A stretch of 9,628 bases of DNA. Source: Bordetella parapertussis (lineage in GTDB: Bacteria; Pseudomonadota; Gammaproteobacteria; Burkholderiales; Burkholderiaceae). The notes beneath the pieces were generated by a model. That model did no database searches. It worked only from the letters and a program-made list of their open reading frames with translations, and had not been told where the DNA came from. Below are positions 1 to 5,517 of this stretch, one piece after another. The stretch lies in NCBI GenBank assembly GCA_945901665.1, contig CAMDLJ010000075.1, positions 1-9,628 on the forward strand. The letters are read 5' to 3'. The first letter of the stretch is position 1. Each line of letters starts with the position of its first letter. The translations under genes were made by a program, and so were the position numbers.

Positions 1-984
1 ACCATCAAACCCGCGCGCCAACACTTGCGCTTTTGGACAGGCTTGCTGCTGGGCTGCGCCCTGGCCCCGTTGTGGGCGCAAAGTGGCAAGTTCCCAGATG
101 GACCGATCAAAATGATTGTGCCCTTTGCCCCCGGCGGCGGCGTGGACACGGCGGGCCGCTTGATTGCCAAGCAAATGCAAAGCCGACTGGGCGTGTCGGT
201 GTTGGTGGAAAACCGCGCTGGCGCCAATGGCAGCGTGGGCGGCAAAGTGGTGCAAACCGCCGCTGCCGATGGCCAGACCTTGTTGTTCTCGGGCGCCACC
301 CATGTGCTGGCCAAGCAGGTGATGTCCAAAGCACCTTACGACCCGGTGACCGATTTCGCGCCGGTGGCGCGGGTGGGCGAAGCACCGCTGCTGCTGGTCA
401 TTTCACCCAACTTGCCGGAACAAAAACTCAGCGAGGTGGTCAACTCAGCGCGCCAAAACCCCGACAAATGGACCGCCGCCCTGCCCGCCATGGGCGCCCC
501 CAGCCACTTGGCCACGCTGCTGCTGGCGCAAAAATCCAATCTGAAAATCACCACCGTTCCGTACAAAGGCACGGCCCCAGCGCTGGTGGACATTGCCGGT
601 GGCCATTCGCAAATATTGATGGACTCCATCATCGCTTTGCTGCCCATGGCCAAAAGCGGCAAGGTCAAACCCATCGTGACCACCTCGGCCAAGCGCAGCG
701 CCATTGCCCCTGATATTCCAACGGCTGCGGAAAGTGGCGTGCCCGGATTGGTCTACACCAGTTGGTACGGCATTTGGGCACCCCTGGGCACACCGGCCGA
801 TCGGGTGCAGCTGCTCAATACCGCCATCAATGAATCGGTCAACGAACTGAACAAAAGTGGCGCCTTTGCCGCACTGGGCATTGAAGGGATCGTCGAAAGC
901 GTGGACCAGTTCACCCGCTTCATCGCCACCGATGTGGCACAAAGCGCCGAGCTGCTGCGTGGTGCGGGCTTCAAGCCCGAATAA
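1..984 (+). CDS. Bug-family (TctC-like) tripartite tricarboxylate transporter substrate-binding protein, 5' partial
   Basis: Periplasmic solute-binding protein of the Bug/TctC family (PF03401), which captures small carboxylates or related solutes for TTT-type import. The reading frame is open to base 1. The only start codon seen is TTG at 25, but the codons before it encode a basic stretch (KPARQHLR) that would suit a signal-peptide n-region, so the true start is probably outside the window. A hydrophobic core (TGLLLGCALAPLW) and a likely cleavage site near WAQS follow. Numbered from the TTG, the first ligand loop is VPFAPGG with D41, then VENRAGANG, YDPVTDF, a second ligand loop around MGAPSHL (H161), VPYKG, and the C-terminal YGIWAPLGTP motif. 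Length from the TTG is 319 aa, normal for the family. The next gene starts 3 nt after the stop, so they are probably co-transcribed. The ligand cannot be read from sequence. Family call is certain; the start is not. Confidence 0.93.
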   Translation, partial: TIKPARQHLRFWTGLLLGCALAPLWAQSGKFPDGPIKMIVPFAPGGGVDTAGRLIAKQMQSRLGVSVLVENRAGANGSVGGKVVQTAAADGQTLLFSGATHVLAKQVMSKAPYDPVTDFAPVARVGEAPLLLVISPNLPEQKLSEVVNSARQNPDKWTAALPAMGAPSHLATLLLAQKSNLKITTVPYKGTAPALVDIAGGHSQILMDSIIALLPMAKSGKVKPIVTTSAKRSAIAPDIPTAAESGVPGLVYTSWYGIWAPLGTPADRVQLLNTAINESVNELNKSGAFAALGIEGIVESVDQFTRFIATDVAQSAELLRGAGFKPE

Positions 985-987
985 ACC

Positions 988-2076
988 ATGGGCAAGGGGC
1001 AGCTGCACCCCAGCGAAACAAGCTGGCACTCGGATGCACAAACCGGTGCACGGGTGCGGCAAATCACGTCTGCCGCAGGCATCCACCACCACCCCTTCTT
1101 TTTTGTGCCGGCCCACGACGGTGGCATGCGGTATACATTTTTTGTCTCGCACCGCACAGGTCAGCCGCAAATTTATGCCGAGTTGCGCGACAGCGGGCAG
1201 TTGCTGCAGTTGACCGATCACCCCGACCTCATCCCGTGGTCGCTGCACCCCACCCGCGATGGTCGCCACCTGCTCTTCACCACCGAGCGCGGCGCCCACC
1301 GCCTGGAGATGGCGAGCTTGCAAGAAGATCTGTTGTTCGCCTTCCCCCAGCAAACCAACCGGGTTGAGGGCATGGTGGGCGCGGCCATGGGCACCACCAC
1401 CTTGTCGTGTGACGACCAGACCTGGGCCATCCCACTGCGGCGCGCGGGTCGCTCGACCATGCTGTTCATCGACTTGCAACAGCAAACCACCCACGAGGCT
1501 TTTGACAATGACGTCATTGGCCACCCCCAGTTTTGCCCCGACGACCCAGAACTGATTTTTTATGCGGGCCCGATGACCGATCGCTTGTGGATTGGCAGCG
1601 TCGATGGGCTGCGCCACGAGCGGCTGTACCAGCGCGAAAGCGACCAACAGTGGATCACCCACGAAAGCTGGATACCCGGCACCCTGGAGTTGGCCTTTGT
1701 CGATTGGCCCCGTGGCATGCAAGCCATCCATGTGCACACCGGTGCCAGGCGGTGGGTCAGCCACTTCCCCGCTTGGCATGCGTATCCAGATGCCACAGGC
1801 CAGAGCTTTGTGTGTGACACCAACTTTCCAGACAAGGGACTGCACACATTTGCCGCGCGCGGCCCCGCCAGCGCGGGTCGCTTGCTGTGCCAATCGCTGG
1901 CCACGTCTATCGGCACGCACTGGAATGGGCCCTTTCCCTACAACCACGGGCCGGTGAAGGTGCATGCCCCGCAGCACACCCATCCGCACCCGCGTTTTTC
2001 ACCCGATGGCCGCTGGGTGATCTTTACCTCCGACCGCACGGGATGCGCGCAGCTGTATGAGTGTGCAGTGCCATGA
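988..2076 (+). CDS. Oligogalacturonate lyase-family (PL22, PF14583) beta-propeller protein, divergent
   Basis: A 362-aa protein with no signal peptide, so cytoplasmic, resembling oligogalacturonate lyase (Ogl). Ogl splits digalacturonate by beta-elimination into galacturonate and 5-keto-4-deoxyuronate. The N-terminus (MGKG, then DAQTGARVRQIT) matches Ogl and supports this ATG. Propeller-blade repeats are visible (HPTRDGRHLLFTT; RFSPDGRWVIFTSDRTG). The known Ogl structure binds Mn2+ through three His and one Gln; here Q329, H332 and H334 (QHTHPH) and probably H264 reproduce this. THESWIP (H225) aligns with the conserved THEFWIP segment and may supply the catalytic His. The segment I recall in Dickeya Ogl as FCHEGP is FYAGPMTDRLW (191-201) here, lacking His and Glu but keeping R199. 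It is slightly shorter than classical Ogl (about 388 aa). Being between Bug genes suggests it acts on an imported acidic solute. Family membership is firm; activity on pectin fragments is uncertain. Confidence 0.85.
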   Translation: MGKGQLHPSETSWHSDAQTGARVRQITSAAGIHHHPFFFVPAHDGGMRYTFFVSHRTGQPQIYAELRDSGQLLQLTDHPDLIPWSLHPTRDGRHLLFTTERGAHRLEMASLQEDLLFAFPQQTNRVEGMVGAAMGTTTLSCDDQTWAIPLRRAGRSTMLFIDLQQQTTHEAFDNDVIGHPQFCPDDPELIFYAGPMTDRLWIGSVDGLRHERLYQRESDQQWITHESWIPGTLELAFVDWPRGMQAIHVHTGARRWVSHFPAWHAYPDATGQSFVCDTNFPDKGLHTFAARGPASAGRLLCQSLATSIGTHWNGPFPYNHGPVKVHAPQHTHPHPRFSPDGRWVIFTSDRTGCAQLYECAVP

Positions 2077-2902
2077 CCCACCCACCACCATTCACGCCAT
2101 GGACCTGAGCGGATTGCCCCAACTCGATGCCGAGCCTGCGCCCCATGAGGCGCAACGCGTGCGCTCACTGATTCGGCAAGCCACCATCACCGGCACCAGT
2201 CGCGGCCAAGCGATGGGTTTTTTGCAATGCAATTTGGCCATCTTGCCCAAAGCACACGCAGATGATTTTTGGCTGTATTGCCAACGCAATGCACGAGCCT
2301 GCCCGGTGCTGGAAGTGACGCAGCCGGGTCGCACCGAGCCACAACGTTTGGCACCTGGCGCAGATTTGCGCACCGATTGCGCGCGCTATGCGGTGTTCAT
2401 CCATGGTCAGCGACAAGCCGATCAGACCGATATCGTGGATGTGTGGCGCGACGACTTGGTCACGTTTTTGATCGGCTCGGGCATCACCTTTGACCAGGCC
2501 TTTGAGCAAGCGGGCATTCCGACCCATGCCGACCGCTGGGTGGTCACGACCACACTGCCGACGCAAGCAGCAGGGATTTTTGGCGGACCTTTGATCGTCA
2601 CCATGCGCTGGCTCACACCCGAACACGCGCAACGGGCCCATGCAATCAGTGCGCGCTTTCCGCTGAACCACGGCGCGCCCATCCATATGGGCGACCCAGC
2701 CGAGATCGGTGCCGATTTGGAGCACCCTTTGTTTGGCGGTCCCGTGCCCGCTTTGCCCAAAGGAAAAGTCGCTGTTTTTTGGGCCTGTGGTGTGACACCC
2801 CAGGCCGCCGCTGAGGCAGCGGCCCTGCCCTTGTTCATCGCGCATGCACCGGCGCACAGTTTCATCACCGATGTGCGGGCCGCTGGATTGATGACGGCTT
2901 GA
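2057..2902 (+). CDS. DUF1445 / D-glutamate cyclase-family putative hydro-lyase (YcsI-like)
   Basis: Belongs to PF07286, once DUF1445, now named for the D-glutamate cyclase activity shown for the mammalian member; bacterial members are usually called putative hydro-lyases. Family landmarks in order: TGTSRGQAMGF-QCNLAILP (45-64), DDFWLYCQRNARACPVLEV (69-87), ADLRTD (101-106), WRDDLVTFLIG (129-139), NHGAPIHMGDP, and FWACGVTPQ with C244. The usual GCSFSFE segment, as I remember it, is GSGITFD (139-145), so the Cys position is Ser140. From ATG 2057 the protein is 281 aa and overlaps the previous gene by 20 nt. An in-frame ATG at 2099 (M15) would give 267 aa, closer to the usual 257-270, and would leave a 22-nt gap. 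Neither start has a good Shine-Dalgarno, so the start is open. No signal peptide is seen, so it is cytoplasmic. Linkage to a PL22-like protein and Bug genes suggests a dehydration or cyclisation step in catabolism, which is inference. Confidence 0.88.
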   Translation: MSVQCHDPPTTIHAMDLSGLPQLDAEPAPHEAQRVRSLIRQATITGTSRGQAMGFLQCNLAILPKAHADDFWLYCQRNARACPVLEVTQPGRTEPQRLAPGADLRTDCARYAVFIHGQRQADQTDIVDVWRDDLVTFLIGSGITFDQAFEQAGIPTHADRWVVTTTLPTQAAGIFGGPLIVTMRWLTPEHAQRAHAISARFPLNHGAPIHMGDPAEIGADLEHPLFGGPVPALPKGKVAVFWACGVTPQAAAEAAALPLFIAHAPAHSFITDVRAAGLMTA

Positions 2903-2944
2903 GTGCCGCTCGATTCAGCACCGCTTTGTTTGACCCCCGCAACC

Positions 2945-2948
2945 GAGG
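2945..2948 (+). promoter_or_regulatory. Shine-Dalgarno GAGG for second Bug gene
   Basis: GAGG lies 8 nt before ATG 2957. It decides the start: the frame is open back to a GTG at 2903 directly after the preceding stop, but those 18 codons look non-native and would put an uncharged stretch ahead of the signal peptide. Confidence 0.7.
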
Positions 2949-2956
2949 CAACCACC

Positions 2957-3937
2957 ATGACCACCTTTGAGAAAAAAATTTCGCGCCGCCATTGGCTAGC
3001 TGCCGCCGCCGGCACCACCCTTGCGCCCCATGGTTGGGCCCAGGCTTACCCGGACAGACCGGTCAAAATCATTGTCCCGTTTGCCCCAGGTGGCCCCAGC
3101 GACATCATGGGCCGCTGGTTGGCGCAGCGGCTGGGTGAGCGAACGGGCAAATCGTTCGTGGTGGAAAACATCGCTGGTGCAGGCGGCAACATTGGCATGG
3201 GTGCGGCCGCCAGGGCCCCTGCCAATGGCTTGACTTTGTTGCTGGCCTCTTCCACCTATGTGGTCAACCCCAGCCTTTACAAGACGGCCACCTACGACCC
3301 AATCAAAGACTTCGTACCGATTTCAATGGTGGGTGAATCGCCCCATGTGTTTTTTGTCCACCCATCTGTGAATGCACAAAACATGCGCCAACTCATCGAG
3401 CGCGTGCGCGCCCAACCGGGCAAATTCAGCTATGTATCGGCCGGGTCGGGCACGATCGCCCACTTGTCGGTAGAGCAACTCAAAATCAGCCTGGGCCTGG
3501 ACGTGACGCACATACCCTTTAAGGGAGCAGGGCCAGCGGTCCAATCTGTGGTCAGTGGTGAAATCGCTTTGGGTTGCACCACCTTGCCGCCGGTCAAAGA
3601 GTTGGTGCGCGCAGGCTTGTTGCGTGCGTTGGCGGTGACCAGTGCGCAGCGCTTTGCCTCGGCCCCGCTGATCCCCACCATGACCGAGTCGGGCTTGAGT
3701 GACCAAGAGTCCTCGACCTGGCAGGCCCTGATGGCCCCCACTGGCACGCCAGCGGCCATCGTGTCGTTTCTGCACCGCGAAATCGTGTCCATCGTCAACG
3801 GCCCTGGTGTGCGCGAGAACTTGGTGGACATGGGCTTCAACGCCATCGCCAGCCAGCCTGCAGAACTGAGCCATCAAATCAACTCTGAAATAGACCGCTG
3901 GCGGCGCGTGATTCAGGCTTCGCGCATAGAGGCTTGA
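2957..3937 (+). CDS. Bug-family (TctC-like) substrate-binding protein with Tat-like signal
   Basis: A 326-aa periplasmic binding protein of the Bug/TctC family, the usual length. The N-terminus has a twin-arginine-like motif (S9-R10-R11-H12-W13-L14), a short weakly hydrophobic h-region (LAAAAGTTLAP) and an AxA cleavage site (A28-Q29-A30), giving a mature protein starting YPDRPVK. Ligand loop 1 is VPFAPGGPSD (V40-D49). Next come VVENIAGAGGNIG, TYDPIKDF, ligand loop 2 AGSGTIAH (A162-H169), HIPFKG and the C-terminal MAPTGTP motif. It lies 54 nt after the DUF1445 gene on the same strand and appears to close the operon. It clearly differs in sequence from the first Bug protein of the window, so it is not a recent tandem copy. 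No TctA/TctB gene is present, so a membrane partner must be encoded elsewhere. The ligand is unknown. Confidence 0.94.
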   Translation: MTTFEKKISRRHWLAAAAGTTLAPHGWAQAYPDRPVKIIVPFAPGGPSDIMGRWLAQRLGERTGKSFVVENIAGAGGNIGMGAAARAPANGLTLLLASSTYVVNPSLYKTATYDPIKDFVPISMVGESPHVFFVHPSVNAQNMRQLIERVRAQPGKFSYVSAGSGTIAHLSVEQLKISLGLDVTHIPFKGAGPAVQSVVSGEIALGCTTLPPVKELVRAGLLRALAVTSAQRFASAPLIPTMTESGLSDQESSTWQALMAPTGTPAAIVSFLHREIVSIVNGPGVRENLVDMGFNAIASQPAELSHQINSEIDRWRRVIQASRIEA

Positions 3938-4107
3938 GGCGCTGACATACAGGATTCAATGGGTCATCCCACAACTGGGTTTGTGTGAAAGCATGGGTGC
4001 AGACCCAAGCCAAAGCCCGAAAACCCTCCAACACAACGTCGGCGATTTTTTGCTCGTCTTCAATCAACAAGCTATTCATATGCCAAAAATCGCTTATGTG
4101 GATCCCG
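3938..4107. other. Convergent intergenic junction between two operons
   Basis: These 170 bases separate the 3' ends of the plus-strand Bug cluster and the minus-strand efflux cluster. The only coding-like signal is the response-regulator stump on the minus strand (3990-4079). The only inverted repeat I found is TGGGT/ACCCA at 3994-4007, a 5-bp stem with no adjacent T-run in either direction, so I do not call a terminator. The T6 run at about 4045-4051 has no hairpin before it. Confidence 0.6.
3990..4079 (-). pseudogene. Truncated OmpR-type response regulator (receiver-domain N-terminus only)
   Basis: Starting at an ATG whose first base is 4079, the minus strand reads MNSLLIEDEQKIADVV, LEGFRALAWV, CTHA. 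This is the pattern of a receiver-domain beta-1/alpha-1 (hydrophobic strand, acidic pair E7-D8, then KIADxVxxGxRxxxW). Resemblance stops near residue 30 (base 3990). The frame continues as unrelated sequence to a stop at 3879-3881, antisense to the end of the second Bug gene. The phosphorylated Asp (near 51), the conserved Lys (near 101) and the DNA-binding domain are all absent. I read the other minus frames over the next tens of bases and found no continuation. It begins 28 nt after the outer-membrane channel stop, as expected for the next gene of the efflux operon. There is no good Shine-Dalgarno, so it is probably not made. Chance resemblance is possible given the short length. Confidence 0.6.
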
Positions 4108-5517
4108 TCATTTACCACCCGCCCCTGTGGTTTCTGGCTCAGGCCAACGCCCTGCCAGGTTCTTGAGCAAAACATTGATGGCCACCAAGCGGCGTGTTTG
4201 CACATCGATCAAACCGCGCTCGGCGCTGAGCTCACTGGTTTGGGCCGTGACCACCGCCAAATAGCTGACCGCACCGGCCCGGTACTGGGCTTCGGTGATG
4301 GACAAATTGCGCCGTGCCGCTTGCAAGGCTTGCGCTTGCACCTGGGCTTGCAAAGCCAACTGGGCCGCGGCGACCAAGTTGTCCTCCAGCTCTTGCATGG
4401 CGGTGAGCACAGTTTGACGGTAGGTGGCCACGCTGGCATCGCGTGCGGCCAAGGCATCGGCGCGGGCAGCGCGGCGCAAGCCGCCATCAAACACCGATTG
4501 AACCAAGGACGGGCCCACCGACCAAAACATATTCGAGGCACCGACCAAACTGCCCAAGTCTTGGTTGCGGTAGCCGGCATTGGCCGACAAGGTGAGTGCC
4601 GGGAAAAAAGCCGCCTGAGTCACCCCCATTTGGGCATTGGCCGCGGCCACACGCCGCTCGGCACCGGCCACATCCGGTCTGCGCAACAGCAAAGTGGTGG
4701 ACAAACTGGGCGGCAATTCGGGCACGGCCAAGGCCTGAGTGCGGGTTGCCATTGGCAGGGCAGATGGCGACTGCCCCACCAGCACTGCCAGCGCGTGGCC
4801 CAGCTGGGTGCGTTGGGTGCGCAGGTCCAAGCGTTGCGCTTGTGCGGTTTGCAGCTGCAACTGCGCTTGCGCCACATCAGCGGCTGAGACCACGCCGGCT
4901 TGGTAGCGGTAATCGGTCAATTGCAGCGATTTTTCATAGGCCAACACCGCTTGATCGAGCACCGCCAATTGCTGATCCGCACTGCGCAATGACAAATAGG
5001 TTTGAACCAATGTGGATTGGGCCGACAAGCGCGCAGCGGCCAAGTCTTCGCGGCTGGCTTGCAAACGCGCATCGGCCGCGCGGTTCAGGCCACTGACTCG
5101 GCCCCACAGATCTACTTCCCAAGAAACAGGTGCGCTCAAGCTGTAATTGGTGCCGGTCACGGTGGCCGGTGTGTTTTCGCTGCGCGACACACCCAGGTTG
5201 GCATTCACCGTGGGAAACAAACTGGCTTGGGCCGTGCCCACCGCAGCCTGGGCTTGGCGCACCAAGGCTGCCATGGCCTGCAAATTGTGGTTGCCCAGCA
5301 CCAATTGCCGCTGCAAATCGTCCAACACCGGGTCTTGAAACAACTGCCACCAGGACGGGTCGGCGGCGGGCACCCCGCTGGCCGACTGCCATGGACCCGT
5401 GGCCGCTGGTGTGGATAAGCCCAAAGCAGGCATGGGTTGGGGTTTGAGCCAACCGCAGGCCGTCAACAGCAGGGCCATGCTGAACAGCACGCATCGATGG
5501 GGTGAAACAAGGCTCAT
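4108..5517 (-). CDS. NodT/OprM-family outer-membrane efflux lipoprotein (RND system channel)
   Basis: A 469-aa outer-membrane factor, the trimeric channel that receives drugs from an RND pump and its periplasmic adaptor. The signal peptide ends in a lipobox LLTA-C21; Gly at +2 (no Asp) predicts outer-membrane sorting by Lol. Family landmarks: PSWWQLFQDP (54-63), first OEP repeat with SWEVDLWGR (132-140), second OEP repeat beginning RRPDV (279-283) with AERRVAAANAQMG, FFPALTL, and VFDGG near the second beta-strand region. The reading frame extends upstream to 5811, but ATG 5517 is chosen because GGAGG sits 5 nt before it and its ATG overlaps the stop of the MdtC-like gene. An ATG at 5529 contains the Shine-Dalgarno itself and is less likely. 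By position it corresponds to opmB of the Pseudomonas mux operon. Call is firm; substrates are unknown. Confidence 0.93.
   Translation of the reverse strand: MSLVSPHRCVLFSMALLLTACGWLKPQPMPALGLSTPAATGPWQSASGVPAADPSWWQLFQDPVLDDLQRQLVLGNHNLQAMAALVRQAQAAVGTAQASLFPTVNANLGVSRSENTPATVTGTNYSLSAPVSWEVDLWGRVSGLNRAADARLQASREDLAAARLSAQSTLVQTYLSLRSADQQLAVLDQAVLAYEKSLQLTDYRYQAGVVSAADVAQAQLQLQTAQAQRLDLRTQRTQLGHALAVLVGQSPSALPMATRTQALAVPELPPSLSTTLLLRRPDVAGAERRVAAANAQMGVTQAAFFPALTLSANAGYRNQDLGSLVGASNMFWSVGPSLVQSVFDGGLRRAARADALAARDASVATYRQTVLTAMQELEDNLVAAAQLALQAQVQAQALQAARRNLSITEAQYRAGAVSYLAVVTAQTSELSAERGLIDVQTRRLVAINVLLKNLAGRWPEPETTGAGGK
5514..5517 (-). promoter_or_regulatory. ATGA stop/start overlap (MdtC-like to channel)
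   Basis: On the minus strand the channel's ATG (5517-5515) shares bases with the TGA (5516-5514) of the MdtC-like gene. Such overlaps usually mean translational coupling, keeping pump and channel levels linked. Confidence 0.85.

Noticed and set aside
49..57. LLGC in the first Bug signal sequence as a lipobox
   Set aside because: The hydrophobic region continues past the Cys to a normal cleavage site near WAQS, and Bug proteins are usually soluble periplasmic proteins.
445..1989. Long minus-strand open frame (514 codons) opposite the Bug and PL22 genes
   Set aside because: It is antisense to two clear families, and its translation has no recognisable motifs and a composition typical of a GC-rich shadow frame.
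2903..2956. GTG at 2903 as the start of the second Bug gene
   Set aside because: It would add 18 residues ahead of a well-formed signal peptide; ATG 2957 has GAGG 8 nt upstream and gives the usual family length.
3994..4007. Inverted repeat TGGGT-GCAG-ACCCA as a terminator for either operon
   Set aside because: Only a 5-bp stem, no T-run on either side, and it lies within the response-regulator stump, whose codons explain the sequence.
3985..4887. Plus-strand 300-codon open frame covering the junction and the end of the channel gene
   Set aside because: It is mostly antisense to the OEP domain, is low complexity (Gly/Gln/His) and has no start signal. The same holds for the 61-codon frame at 3981-4166.
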